DNA of 64,000 nt from Thalassotalea_F euphylliae (GCF_042682785.1 NZ_JBHUIB010000012.1:620001-684000); one strand, 5' to 3'. Numbered from the stretch's first letter, positions 26,839 to 36,261 are shown. A program made the numbers and translations. Notes: generated by a model not told the origin, from the sequence alone.

Positions 26839-27618
26839 ATGTTACTTGTTGTCTCTCCTGCCAAAAATTTAGATTTTGAATCACCACTTGCGACAGAAAC
26901 GTTTACGCAACCGACAATGCTGGAACACAGCCAAGAGCTCATCGATGTGTGCAAAACGTTAACGCCAGCAGATATCAGTTCGTTGATGAGCGTAAGTGAT
27001 AAAATAGCAGGGCTAAATGCTGCGCGATTTGGTGAGTGGCATACGCCGTTCTCGCCAGATAATGCACGCCAAGCAGTGTTAGCATTTAATGGCGATGTCT
27101 ATACCGGATTAGATGCAGCAACATTTAGCGAAAAAGACTTTGATTTTGCACAACAACATATGCGAATACTGTCGGGTCTTTATGGTCTGTTAAAACCACT
27201 AGATTTAATGCAAGCATATCGCCTTGAAATGGGCACGAAGCTAGCCAATGAGCGCGGTAATAACTTATACCAATTTTGGGGGGAGTTAATTACTGATGCT
27301 ATGAATAAAGCATTGGCTGAGCAAGGCGACAAAGTGCTCGTTAATCTTGCATCAAATGAATACTTCAAGTCAGTAAAGAAAAAGTCACTTGATGCTGAGC
27401 GCGTCATTACGCCGCAATTTAAAGATTGGAAAAACAGTCAATACAAGATGATCAGCTTCTTTGCCAAAAAAGCACGTGGTTTAATGGCTCGCTTCATTAT
27501 CCAACATCAGTTGACTGAAGCTGAGCAACTGAAAGGATTTGATGTAGCAGGCTATAGTTACAATGAAGAGTTAAGTAAAGGCGATGATTTTGTCTTTACA
27601 AGACGAGAGGAAGCTTAA
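26839..27618 (+). CDS. yaaA: Peroxide-stress protein YaaA (UPF0246/DUF328)
   Basis: DNA-binding protein that in E. coli lowers free intracellular iron during peroxide stress (known for the family). Seen: LLVVSPAKNLDFES at the start, KIAGLNAARFGEWH, AFNGDVYTGLDA, MRILSGLYGLLKPLDLMQAYRLEMG, NLASNEYFKSV and a FDVAGYSYN end. 259 aa, family length. The stop codon lies in the loop of the terminator at 27608. Confidence 0.95.
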   Translation: MLLVVSPAKNLDFESPLATETFTQPTMLEHSQELIDVCKTLTPADISSLMSVSDKIAGLNAARFGEWHTPFSPDNARQAVLAFNGDVYTGLDAATFSEKDFDFAQQHMRILSGLYGLLKPLDLMQAYRLEMGTKLANERGNNLYQFWGELITDAMNKALAEQGDKVLVNLASNEYFKSVKKKSLDAERVITPQFKDWKNSQYKMISFFAKKARGLMARFIIQHQLTEAEQLKGFDVAGYSYNEELSKGDDFVFTRREEA

Positions 27619-27630
27619 GGCTTCCTTTTT
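27608..27630 (+). terminator. Terminator with the yaaA stop codon in its loop
   Basis: AGGAAGC (27608-27614) pairs with GCTTCCT (27620-27626), loop TTAAG, then TTTT. The TAA stop (27616-27618) lies in the loop. Confidence 0.7.
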
Positions 27631-27671
27631 ACCGACCCTATCATATTTTCGGTGAGTGAACAGGAGAGTAT

Positions 27672-28190
27672 ATGCTCACATTAATAGCAAAGTTATTTCA
27701 GGCGCTTCACTCGGAAAATTCGACGCGTCAAATTGCGCTAGCGATCTCGCTAGCCTTCATTTTTGCTTTGTCGCCTCTGGCATCAGCACAAGCAATCTTT
27801 ATCTTATTTATTGTACTGATCATCCGCGTTCATTTGGCGTCTTTCATCGTCGCTATTACCGTTTTTGAAGGCGTGCGTGTTTTACTTAATACAACAATTA
27901 TAAGTACAGGCGAGTCTTTACTGACCAATGATGGCTTACACGGATTTTTCAGCAGCTTATACCAATTTGATTGGTTCAAGCTGGCTCAGCTGCATCATAC
28001 CTTTAATCTAGGTGCGCTCGTTGTCGGTGTATTGGTCGCGATTCCTTTGTACTTTGTCGCTAAAATATTGATTGAAAAATACCGAGTCCATATCAAAGCA
28101 TTCTTTGAGAAATTAGCTATTGTGAAAACGTTGAAAGCGACACGCGTATTTACACTGTACCAGCAACTGTCGGTTGGAGATCGTTCATGA
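27672..28190 (+). CDS. TIGR03546 family inner-membrane protein
   Basis: 172 residues with three or four membrane helices (about 22-40, 42-65, 112-135) and a cytosolic basic tail. The RQIALAISLAFIFALSPLA start resembles DUF2062-type proteins. Overlap with the next gene by ATGA and the known pairing of TIGR03546 with TIGR03545 support the name. AGGAGAG is its ribosome binding site. The function is unknown; an envelope role is inferred. Confidence 0.82.
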   Translation: MLTLIAKLFQALHSENSTRQIALAISLAFIFALSPLASAQAIFILFIVLIIRVHLASFIVAITVFEGVRVLLNTTIISTGESLLTNDGLHGFFSSLYQFDWFKLAQLHHTFNLGALVVGVLVAIPLYFVAKILIEKYRVHIKAFFEKLAIVKTLKATRVFTLYQQLSVGDRS

Positions 28191-29974
28191 GTAAATTTCT
28201 TCGTTGGCAGGGACTTATTGCCTTTATCGCTATTCTTTCTTTGCTTTTTGGCTTAGTGATGCTGTTTGCTGGGCCGTTAGCTAAAACCGCTATTGAACGC
28301 TTTGGTCGAGACTATACAGGAGCGGAAGTTAATGTTGATAGGGTAGATGTGCATTTAGCGCCGTTTGGTGTTGAAATTTGGGGCTTACAAGCAACTGATC
28401 CTAAGTCGCCTAAAAACAACATGGTTGCCTTTCAACATGCCGATGCTAGTGTTGAGCTTTGGCCATTTTTGTTTGGTAAAACCATCATAGACAATGTTGA
28501 GGTGAAAGGTTTAGCGTTTAATACGTTGCGAAAATCCGAAGGCTCGGTCTTCAGACTACCCGATAGTGATGATGCAGAAACAGCCAATAAAACGCCTTGG
28601 CAGGATGAAGTGCAAGCGGCGTTGCCTGATCCTGAAGAACTTTTGGCGCAAAGTAACTTAAAAACGGTAAAACGTGCACAAGCGTTGGAGGCAACATACC
28701 GACAAGAGAAAGATATCGTCGAGCGCACCAAAGCGAAACTTCCGACTAAAGAAACGCTCAAAGAATATGAAGCTCGCGTTAAAGCGCTAACAAAAGTAAA
28801 AGTTAAATCGCTAGCTGATTTAGAAAAGGTCAAGGCAGATTTTGACAAGTTAAAAGCTGACTTTAAGCAAGAACAAGTCAAAATAAAACAAGCAAAAGAC
28901 GAAGTGTTAGCAGCAAAAGACAAAGTTGCTGCACAAGTGACAGCCTTGAAAAATGCACCCGCAGAGGACTGGCAAGATATTTCACAAAAGTATCAATTGC
29001 AGTCGTTAGAAGCTGAAGATTTTGCGCATATATTGTTTGGTGAAAAAGCGCGGGAGTATTACCAGTGGGCGGACATTGTGTTTACTCATGTAAAACCGTT
29101 GTTGGCAAGCAGCGATAAAGCGCAACCTGAGCAATCACCATTAGCAATGGAGCAAGGTCGATTTGTGCATTTTGATGAAGACAATCCACTACCAGACTTT
29201 TGGTTAAAACGTGGTGCAATCGAAGTCATCATGGCTGATACACATTATCAAGCTAACTTATCTGACATTACCATGCAGCATTGGCTTATTAATAAACGCA
29301 GCGATATCAAAATAGCGGCACAAGGCATTAAAGGTGAAGGAGCGTTGACTGCTGCACTCGATTTTTCTTTAGACAATGCAAAGCAACTAACCAGTATGGG
29401 GGATTGGTCTCTTCAACGTTTACCGTTAGTTGATGTTGACTTACAGGAAACCAAAAACATGCAGCTACAGTTGGTTTATGCGCTTCTGTCTGTGGCTGGA
29501 AAAATGTCAGTCGAAAACGGCCAGCTTAATTTGGTTAGCGACTTTGATTTAGCGAACAGTCAATTTGACGGAAGCGGTGGCTCAAAGCTTGCTCAAATAG
29601 TGGTAGATACGCTCAAAGCAAATCAAGCATTAGGGGTAACATTAAACGCCAACGGTGACTGGTTGGCGCCTTCTTGGGGTATTAAATCTGACCTCGACAA
29701 CATGCTTTCTAACGCATTCAAACAACAGGTGGCAAACAAGCTGTCAGGGTTCAAGCAGGATTTACAGTCAGGCTTGAATGAAAAGATGGCAGGCTCGTTG
29801 TCTCTTGGTGAAGGGCAGTTAGATGAGTTACTTAACCTAGAGGCCTTGCTCAATGACAGCGATAAAGCGTTTGAAGATCTAGCTGACAATGATGTTGTAA
29901 AACAACACAAGAAAAAGCTAGAAGATAAAGCAAAAGATAAATTGAAAGATAAACTCAGTGATCTCTTCGGTTAG
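28187..29974 (+). CDS. TIGR03545 family AsmA-like envelope protein
   Basis: 595 residues. An N-terminal membrane anchor (about 10-30) is followed by a beta-rich AsmA/DUF748-like start (GAEVNVDRVDVHLAPFGVEIWGLQATDP), a long charged coiled coil at about 155-255 (Lys/Glu-rich heptads), a second beta-rich part at about 320-520 and a Lys/Asp-rich amphipathic tail. AsmA-like proteins are linked to outer-membrane lipid transport, but nothing specific is known for TIGR03545. Starts inside the stop codon of its partner (ATGA), so the two are coupled. Confidence 0.85.
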   Translation: MSKFLRWQGLIAFIAILSLLFGLVMLFAGPLAKTAIERFGRDYTGAEVNVDRVDVHLAPFGVEIWGLQATDPKSPKNNMVAFQHADASVELWPFLFGKTIIDNVEVKGLAFNTLRKSEGSVFRLPDSDDAETANKTPWQDEVQAALPDPEELLAQSNLKTVKRAQALEATYRQEKDIVERTKAKLPTKETLKEYEARVKALTKVKVKSLADLEKVKADFDKLKADFKQEQVKIKQAKDEVLAAKDKVAAQVTALKNAPAEDWQDISQKYQLQSLEAEDFAHILFGEKAREYYQWADIVFTHVKPLLASSDKAQPEQSPLAMEQGRFVHFDEDNPLPDFWLKRGAIEVIMADTHYQANLSDITMQHWLINKRSDIKIAAQGIKGEGALTAALDFSLDNAKQLTSMGDWSLQRLPLVDVDLQETKNMQLQLVYALLSVAGKMSVENGQLNLVSDFDLANSQFDGSGGSKLAQIVVDTLKANQALGVTLNANGDWLAPSWGIKSDLDNMLSNAFKQQVANKLSGFKQDLQSGLNEKMAGSLSLGEGQLDELLNLEALLNDSDKAFEDLADNDVVKQHKKKLEDKAKDKLKDKLSDLFG

Positions 29975-29990
29975 TCAAGATGAATGACGC

Positions 29991-30031
29991 TTTTGCAACC
30001 TGACTTGCAAATTGCAAATCAGGTTGCAAAA
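29991..30031. other. Long 13-bp hairpin downstream of TIGR03545
   Basis: TTTTGCAACCTGA (29991-30003) is perfectly complementary to 30019-30031, with a 15-base loop that itself holds the near-palindrome TTGCAAATTGCAA. No T-run follows on the plus strand. It may be a terminator or an RNA-end structure. Confidence 0.45.
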
Positions 30032-30181
30032 TACCCACAATTGATTGGCTACGGATAGACAATTCATTGGCCACCTCTCTTTAACTCTATGACCTTTCTA
30101 CTAAATTTCATATTGGTGTCTGTTTTGCTTCTTTGCTTTTATCCACAGTGTTTAAGCCGATGAAGTAAAGGACGGGGAGTT

Positions 30182-30808
30182 ATGAAAATAGTTAAGCAGT
30201 TATTGGCGGCTGGATTGCTTCTAGCCTCTACTTATAGCCATGCAACGTTAATTACTTATGAGACTCAAGCGTTTACAGGTAACTTTTCAATGTCAGATTT
30301 GATGACAGAGTGGTACGCTCGAGGCGGTGCACAAACGTCGCAAGCGTTGACTTCTTTTGAGCAAGTCTATTCTGGCAACTATACCTTTAGTCGTTTAATC
30401 ATTGACGTTAGTATGGCGGAGGCTGGTGTATGGACATTGGAAGCGGGTTTAGACGCTGGCTTTGGTGCGCAAATGTATGTTGATGGTGTTTCTGTATTAA
30501 AGGATCCAACAAACATTTGGTGGAAGTATAATTGGAACCACGAAGACGTTATACGTGTAGAAGATATTTCGCTGAATACAGGGAAACATAAAATAGAATT
30601 ATTTTGGTTAGAGAATTGCTGTAATGGATACAACAGTGTGCGCTTGATAGACCAAACGCGATCAACTATCTCTTTTTTAAGCGTCAACGCAGTTCAGGCT
30701 GCGCAGGGACAGGCACAAATACCAGAGCCATATACATACGCGCTGTTCGGTGTAGGGTTGTTAGCGTTGGGTTCTCGAGTGGGACGAAAAGCAAGCCCTA
30801 CACCATAG
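30182..30808 (+). CDS. CCXG-type PEP-CTERM protein
   Basis: Exported 208-residue protein. Seen: Sec signal MKIVKQLLAAGLLLASTYSHA; a beta-rich body with TLEAGLDAGFGAQMYVDG and ending LFWLENCCNGYNSVR, the CCxG motif that names this PEP-CTERM group as I recall it; and the C-terminal sorting signal IPEPYTYALFGVGLLALGSR with a basic tail. PEP-CTERM proteins are known to be processed by exosortase and are usually tied to extracellular polysaccharide loci. No exosortase gene is in this window. GGGGAG is the ribosome binding site. The gene stands alone, so the ligand or role is unknown. Confidence 0.9.
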   Translation: MKIVKQLLAAGLLLASTYSHATLITYETQAFTGNFSMSDLMTEWYARGGAQTSQALTSFEQVYSGNYTFSRLIIDVSMAEAGVWTLEAGLDAGFGAQMYVDGVSVLKDPTNIWWKYNWNHEDVIRVEDISLNTGKHKIELFWLENCCNGYNSVRLIDQTRSTISFLSVNAVQAAQGQAQIPEPYTYALFGVGLLALGSRVGRKASPTP

Positions 30809-30884
30809 GTTGCTTTTCATATTCATCAGAATGTTATGATTTAACAAGCTAAAAGTATAAATTTTTCAATGAACTAACATAATA

Positions 30885-30910
30885 AAAAGCCCGCTATAGC
30901 GGGCTTCTTT
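30885..30910 (-). terminator. Intrinsic terminator of srmB
   Basis: GCCCGCTATAGCGGGC core (AAGCCCGCT with AGCGGGCTT) with TTTTT on the minus strand, 20 bases after the srmB stop; the plus side (CTTTG) is weaker but may serve the PEP-CTERM gene. Confidence 0.8.
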
Positions 30911-30927
30911 GTCGGATTAATTGGACG

Positions 30928-32172
30928 TTATGCTGATTTCTTGGCTTTTTTCTTGGCTATTTTCTTTGCCTTACCTTTTTTCTGAGCCGTGGTCTTTTTC
31001 ACCTTAGGCTTTTTCATCGGAATACGAGCTTCTTTATTCTTTGGTCGTAATTCTTCAATAACTCGTCGTTGAAGGCGCTCTTTGGTGTAACGCTCAATTT
31101 TTCCGATTGATAACATGTCATGCGCTTCTACTAGCGAGATAGCAGTACCTTTGTTTCCTGCACGGCCTGTGCGACCAATGCGGTGAAGGTAGATATCGGC
31201 TTTTCGTGGCATATCAAAGTTAATGACATGGGTAATATTGTCAATATCGAGGCCACGGGCTGCAACGTCTGTTGCAACAAGTACGTTCACATCGCCGTTC
31301 TTGACGCGATCTACAGCGCTGTTACGTTTGTCTTGCGGCATGTTGCCCTCAAGCCACGCCACTGGAATATCTTCACCGTAAAGTTTGCCAGATAAGAATT
31401 GTACCGTTTCACGTTTATTCGCAAAGACTACTGCACGCTCGACTTCCTCTTGCTTGAGGATATGCGTTAGTAACTGAAATTTATGCTGCTTGTTATCAGC
31501 CAAGTGAATCCATTGGTGAATCTTAGCTTTTTCTTTACGCGAGGGGTTTGACTCTAAAAATACAGGCTCGTTAAGAATGTCTTTGGAGAACTTGATAACG
31601 CCCGCACCTTCGAGCGTTGCAGAAAACAGCATGGTTTGTTTACGCCAGCGTGATTCACCAACAACGCGGTTTATAGTGTCTGCAAATCCCATATCAAGCA
31701 TACGGTCCGCTTCGTCAATGATTAGGATTTCAATGTCACGCGCATCAAACTGTTCATTGTCTATGTACTCTAGTAAACGACCTGGCGTGGCAATCAACAT
31801 ATCGGTCGTTGCGGTCAAAATTTCTTTGTGGCTACCGTAATTCACGCCACCAGTGATAACACCTGTTTTAATGTTCGTGTGGCTTGTAAGCAATTCTGCT
31901 TGTTCACTAATTTGCAAAGCAAGTTCACGCGTTGGTGCCAGCACTAAAACGCGTGGAAAACCTGGTTTGGTGCGCGGGTAATCTAGCAAGTGTTGAGCGG
32001 CTGGTAATAAAAACGATGCAGTTTTCCCCGTACCTGTCGGTGCAGAAGCGAGAATATCTTTGCCATCCATTGCTTCAGGTAGCACAAGTTGCTGAATAGA
32101 AGTTGGCTTTTTAAAGCCTGCTTTTTGGATGCCGCCAATTAACTCTTGGTCTAAATCAAACTGCTCAAACAT
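30928..32172 (-). CDS. srmB: DEAD-box RNA helicase SrmB
   Basis: ATP-dependent RNA helicase for large-subunit ribosome assembly (known for SrmB). Seen: Q motif region FKKPTSIQQ, motif I SAPTGTGKT, PTRELA, TPGR, DEAD as IDEADRMLDMGF, SAT, then the helicase C domain with VATDVAARGLDI and HRIGRTGRAG. WRKQTMLFSATLEG and ISLVEAHD match SrmB rather than RhlE or DbpA. Start chosen at the ATG 32172 (414 aa); the upstream TTG at 32199 is less likely. The last 40 residues are almost all Lys/Ala, a basic RNA-binding tail. Confidence 0.93.
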   Translation of the reverse strand: MFEQFDLDQELIGGIQKAGFKKPTSIQQLVLPEAMDGKDILASAPTGTGKTASFLLPAAQHLLDYPRTKPGFPRVLVLAPTRELALQISEQAELLTSHTNIKTGVITGGVNYGSHKEILTATTDMLIATPGRLLEYIDNEQFDARDIEILIIDEADRMLDMGFADTINRVVGESRWRKQTMLFSATLEGAGVIKFSKDILNEPVFLESNPSRKEKAKIHQWIHLADNKQHKFQLLTHILKQEEVERAVVFANKRETVQFLSGKLYGEDIPVAWLEGNMPQDKRNSAVDRVKNGDVNVLVATDVAARGLDIDNITHVINFDMPRKADIYLHRIGRTGRAGNKGTAISLVEAHDMLSIGKIERYTKERLQRRVIEELRPKNKEARIPMKKPKVKKTTAQKKGKAKKIAKKKAKKSA

Positions 32173-32254
32173 GGATGTCTTCGTTTTTCCTGCGCACAAT
32201 ATAGTGCTGATTATAGTGGTAATAGAATGAAAAGCCTAAGTAATCTCTATGTAC

Positions 32255-32782
32255 TTAAGCGTGATCTAATATTTCGGATATTTCTGTCAATACTTGTTGG
32301 CACCACGCAGCAATGCGCTCGTCAGACAACATGTATTGATTATCGTCATCAAGGGCTAACCCGACAAATTGGCTTTTATCGTCGGTTAACGCTTTAGACG
32401 CTTCAAATTCATAACCTTGATTTGGCCAATAGCCAATAGCGTATGCACCTTGTTCGGTAATGACGTCATGGAGCATTCCTAAAGCGTCTTGAAACCATTC
32501 GGTATATCCAATTTGGTCTCCCATGCCGTAAAGCGCGACAACTTTATTCGTAAGGTTCAGCTTAGCTAGGTCTTCCCAGTGCGACTCCCAGTCTTCTTGT
32601 AACTCACCGTAATCCCATGTGGAAATACCGAAGATGAGAAAGTCATAGTCGACACATTCACTCAGCGGTACGTCTTTAATATTGTGCATAACCACAATAT
32701 CAGCGCCCATTTCAGCTTGAATTTTCTCTGCTGCCATTTCGGTGTAGCAGGTGGTCGAACCGTAAAATAAGCCTATTTTCAC
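32255..32782 (-). CDS. fldB: Flavodoxin FldB
   Basis: FMN electron carrier. Seen: P-loop FYGSTTCYTEMAAEKI, ISTWDYGELQEDW (FMN-stacking Trp/Tyr), YGMGDQIGYTEWF and GYEFEASKAL blocks, closely like E. coli FldB. 175 aa. The start codon is GTG (32782); AGGA stands about 13 bases upstream, longer than ideal. In E. coli fldB is followed by xerD and dsbC; here dsbC is next door, divergent, and xerD is absent. Confidence 0.94.
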   Translation of the reverse strand: MKIGLFYGSTTCYTEMAAEKIQAEMGADIVVMHNIKDVPLSECVDYDFLIFGISTWDYGELQEDWESHWEDLAKLNLTNKVVALYGMGDQIGYTEWFQDALGMLHDVITEQGAYAIGYWPNQGYEFEASKALTDDKSQFVGLALDDDNQYMLSDERIAAWCQQVLTEISEILDHA

Positions 32783-32953
32783 TGGTGATGATGTCCTGGT
32801 GGATTAAAAGCGGGCGCGAGTTTACCAGAAATGGTTAGTTATGCGCCAGTAATAACCCTATTTGGTTTGCTTTTTACTATTGAAAACTGTAATTTTAGCG
32901 CAGGAAATCGGGTCTCCTGGTTGCATCCTTAATTAACTTGTTGGAAATAATTC

Positions 32954-33694
32954 ATGAAAAAATGGTTTTCTGCAGTCGCGTGCGCAAGCACTTTGTTATT
33001 CAGTTCAGTTTCCCTAGCAGAAACGTCGGCATTTAATGCCGAACAATTAAAGCAATCGATCAGTCAAAAATTAGGATTAAACGTATCTAGTGCCCGTAAA
33101 TCAGAAATGCCTGGTTTAGCTGAGGTTGTGACTAATCAAGGATTGTTCTACACCAGCTACGACGGAAAGTACTTTATTCAAGGAAAGTTATTTTCTCTAG
33201 GTGCAGAAGTCAGTAACTTAACCGAAGAAAGTCTGGCGAAAGTGCGTGTTGACGGCATGGTTAAATATGAAAAAGATATGATTGTTTTTCCTGCTAAAGA
33301 CGAAAAGCACGTTGTGACAATTTTCACTGATATTACTTGTGGATATTGCCGTAAATTGCACAACCAAATGGACGAGTACAATGATTTAGGAATTACCGTG
33401 CGTTACTTAGCATACCCTCGCGCTGGCGTTTTCCAAGGTCCTGGTCAGTTTACGCAAGGTTTTGAAGATTTACGTTCAATTTGGTGTAACGAAGATCCAA
33501 ATACTGCGATGACAAAAGCGAAAGCTGGCTCTACTGTCGCGCGTCGTATTTGTGATAAGCCAATTGAAGACAACTTTAACTTCGGCCGTCAGGTAGGCGT
33601 GAGCGGCACTCCGGCAATTATTCTGGCAAACGGTTACATGGTACCTGGCTATCGTGAACCAAACGACTTGAAGCAGTTATTAGAAAGCCTTTAA
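32954..33694 (+). CDS. dsbC: Thiol:disulfide interchange protein DsbC
   Basis: Periplasmic disulfide isomerase. Seen: signal peptide ending VSLA-E (about 22 residues); N-terminal dimerisation domain; thioredoxin domain with active site C129-G-Y-C132 and the cis-Pro loop SGTPAIIL; the structural pair C178 and C200. 246 aa. Followed by a terminator and recJ, the same order as in E. coli. Confidence 0.96.
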   Translation: MKKWFSAVACASTLLFSSVSLAETSAFNAEQLKQSISQKLGLNVSSARKSEMPGLAEVVTNQGLFYTSYDGKYFIQGKLFSLGAEVSNLTEESLAKVRVDGMVKYEKDMIVFPAKDEKHVVTIFTDITCGYCRKLHNQMDEYNDLGITVRYLAYPRAGVFQGPGQFTQGFEDLRSIWCNEDPNTAMTKAKAGSTVARRICDKPIEDNFNFGRQVGVSGTPAIILANGYMVPGYREPNDLKQLLESL

Positions 33695-33716
33695 GCCTCG
33701 CTGACAATATGTTGAG

Positions 33717-33743
33717 AAAAAGCCGCAAATATGCGGTTTTTTT
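33717..33743 (+). terminator. Intrinsic terminator of dsbC
   Basis: AAAAAGCCGCA / TGCGGTTTTTT stem with an AATA loop and a long T-run, 22 bases after the dsbC stop. Confidence 0.8.
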
Positions 33744-33811
33744 ATGTCTCTTCGAAAAGACTTTGCTAAAAATTACTGCGGGTTACTCTGGTATTCAGTT
33801 ACACTGCAGCC

Positions 33812-35536
33812 ATGGAAAAACATATTCAACGACGAGTGAATCAGGACGCAAGTCACTTGCCTCAAGAGCTTCACCCTATCGTCAAACAAATTTACGCGAA
33901 TCGTGGTGTTACTAATGCGCAAGAACTTGCGCTGACTCTCAGTAATATTGCCGCTATTAACTCACTTTCTGGCGTCGACGCTGGTTGTCATCTGGTTTAT
34001 CAAGCATTATTAGAGAATAAAAAAATTACTATTGTCGGTGATTTTGATGCCGATGGCGCAACTAGCACGGCATTGATGATGGACGCCCTTCGGTTACTTG
34101 GCAGTATTAACCATGACTTTGTGGTGCCAAACCGTTTCGATTACGGCTATGGTCTTTCTCCAGAAATTGTCGATATAGCGCATCAGCAAGGCGCTGACGT
34201 TATTATTACGGTAGACAATGGCATTAGCTGTATGGCTGGTGTTGAAAGAGCCAAGTCGCTTGGCATTATTGTTATTGTCACGGATCATCATTTGCCGGGT
34301 GAAAAATTACCGCCCGCCGATGCAATAATTAACCCTAACCAGCCAGATTGTAATTTCCCATCTAAAGCATTAGCTGGTGTCGGGGTAGCGTTTTATTTTA
34401 TGTCGGCACTTCGCAAACATTTGCGAGACAACGACTGGTTTACCAAACGCCAAATTCAAGAACCAAATTTAGGTCAGCTGCTAGATCTAGTCGCCTTAGG
34501 CACGGTAGCTGATGTTGTACCTTTAGATGCAAATAATCGAATTTTGGTGTCGCAAGGCATTAAGCGTATTAGAGCAGGGCACACTAGGCCGGGCATTCAA
34601 GCATTAATTGAAGTCGCAGGAAAAAATCAGCAGCAACTTGTGGCAAATGATTTTGGTTTTGCGTTGGGGCCTCGTATTAATGCCGCTGGGCGTTTGGATG
34701 ATATGACCTATGGCATCCAATGCTTACTTGCACCAGATTTAATGATGGCAAGAAGCATGGCGAGCGAGCTGGATACATTAAACAAAGCGCGCCGTGAAAT
34801 TGAACAAGGCATTCAAGCTGAAGCTGAGCGAGTACTCGCTTCTTTGTCGCTAGCTGATGATAAGCTACCTTTTGCTATCGCACTGTATCAACCCGATTGG
34901 CATCAAGGAGTTATTGGTATTGTTGCTGGCCGTATTAAAGAAAAGTATCACCGTCCAAGTATCGTATTTGCTAAAAGTGATAGCAATGATAATGAAATAA
35001 AAGGTTCAGCGCGATCCATTCCAGGCCTTCATATCCGTGACTTGTTAGAACATATCGATAGCCAACATCCAGGAATTATTATTAAGTTTGGCGGCCATGC
35101 CATGGCTGCTGGTTTATCAGTTTATACAGAACAGTTTGACGAATTTGCTCAGCTATTCAATAACTATGCGCAAACGTGGCTGACGAAGGAGCAATTAACA
35201 GGCACCATATGGACAGATGGTGACTTACCAGCCAATTTGATGACGATAGAGTTTGCTCATCACCTCCGAGAATCTGGCCCTTGGGGACAACAATTTCCAG
35301 AGCCGATATTTGACGATGAATTCGAGTTGCTTCAACAGCGGATCGTGGGCGAAAAACACTTAAAGTTAGTTGTCCAAAAGAGTGGCGTCGCGTTTGATGC
35401 CATTGCGTTTAATGTCGATTTAAAGCAGTGGCCAAATCATAAAGCCAGATCGATTCGTTTAGCTTATAGCCTTGATATTAATGAATTTCGTGGTAAGCAG
35501 TCAGTTCAGTTGATGGTGGCCCATTTAACTGCTTAA
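33812..35536 (+). CDS. recJ: Single-strand-specific 5'-3' exonuclease RecJ
   Basis: DHH-family nuclease for recombination and mismatch repair. Seen: motif I VGDFDADGATS (about residue 77), VDNGIS, motif III TDHHLPGEKLP, NPNQPDC, the GPRINAAGRL segment and the DHHA1 motif KFGGHAMAAGLS near residue 430; C-terminal OB-like part. 574 aa against 577 in E. coli. Weak ribosome binding site. Its stop overlaps the convergent gene's stop by four bases. Confidence 0.97.
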   Translation: MEKHIQRRVNQDASHLPQELHPIVKQIYANRGVTNAQELALTLSNIAAINSLSGVDAGCHLVYQALLENKKITIVGDFDADGATSTALMMDALRLLGSINHDFVVPNRFDYGYGLSPEIVDIAHQQGADVIITVDNGISCMAGVERAKSLGIIVIVTDHHLPGEKLPPADAIINPNQPDCNFPSKALAGVGVAFYFMSALRKHLRDNDWFTKRQIQEPNLGQLLDLVALGTVADVVPLDANNRILVSQGIKRIRAGHTRPGIQALIEVAGKNQQQLVANDFGFALGPRINAAGRLDDMTYGIQCLLAPDLMMARSMASELDTLNKARREIEQGIQAEAERVLASLSLADDKLPFAIALYQPDWHQGVIGIVAGRIKEKYHRPSIVFAKSDSNDNEIKGSARSIPGLHIRDLLEHIDSQHPGIIIKFGGHAMAAGLSVYTEQFDEFAQLFNNYAQTWLTKEQLTGTIWTDGDLPANLMTIEFAHHLRESGPWGQQFPEPIFDDEFELLQQRIVGEKHLKLVVQKSGVAFDAIAFNVDLKQWPNHKARSIRLAYSLDINEFRGKQSVQLMVAHLTA

Positions 35537-36261
35537 TCAATATTGTGTTTGCTTTTAATTGTTTGCCACTCTGCACTTAACGAAAGCTCGTTAGCAAACT
35601 GATTTATTTTCACCCAATCCGCATGAGTAATGTTCAAACCAAGCATTGCCCTATGGTCAAAATAAAGGGGACGTTTACTAATGGTAAGTTTCCCTTTTAA
35701 GTTTGGTATCTGTTCTAAATATTGATAATACGTTGCCTTGGCCATGACCAGAAAGTCGCCACGTTTGGCCAATAGCATAGTTAAACACAGGTCGTTAGAG
35801 TCACATGAGTATCGTTTGATTCTCTCGGTTTCGACCAAATCATCAATGACTTTGTAGTTATACCCATCTCGCCCAAGAAACATTAAGTTTTTTTGTTTCA
35901 CGTCCTCAACGGTAATTGGTCTGCTTTTGTGAGAAACGACGTGAACGGCTTCGCGTAATGTTGTTTGTGACACATTAAACGGTGTCGTTGGGTTAAACCA
36001 GTAGGTTTGACTGAAGGGAATAAGCAGTGGGACGTCTTGTTCGATTAATACACGGAGCCGGCTTTTAGTCATTCTTTGGTATTCAAACGAGACACTCGTT
36101 AATTTCTTCGTTAACAGCGCACTAAAGTCGGCAGTAAGCCCATTGTCTGCTTGTTGATAGGGGGGGAATATTATGTAATCAGCGATGATAATTTGCTGGG
36201 CATTCGCTGACTGAGACGCAAGAAATGCCCAAACGGTTAATAGCAAATGTCTAACATGCAT
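35533..36261 (-). CDS. Periplasmic solute-binding-protein-like protein (SBP_bac_3 type)
   Basis: 242 residues with a signal peptide (about 1-21, cleavage after ANA) and an amino-acid-binding-protein-like fold: IADYIIFPPYQQADNGLTADF at the start, PFNVSQTTLREAVHVV and VKQKNLMFLGRDGYNYKVIDDL. No transporter genes are nearby, and several such orphans act as sensors rather than transporters, so the ligand is unknown. It interrupts the usual recJ-prfB adjacency and points the other way. Confidence 0.75.
   Translation of the reverse strand: MHVRHLLLTVWAFLASQSANAQQIIIADYIIFPPYQQADNGLTADFSALLTKKLTSVSFEYQRMTKSRLRVLIEQDVPLLIPFSQTYWFNPTTPFNVSQTTLREAVHVVSHKSRPITVEDVKQKNLMFLGRDGYNYKVIDDLVETERIKRYSCDSNDLCLTMLLAKRGDFLVMAKATYYQYLEQIPNLKGKLTISKRPLYFDHRAMLGLNITHADWVKINQFANELSLSAEWQTIKSKHNID

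Noticed and set aside
28432..28923. A 163-codon Ser-rich minus-strand frame
   Set aside because: Antisense shadow of the Lys/Glu-rich coiled coil of the TIGR03545 gene.
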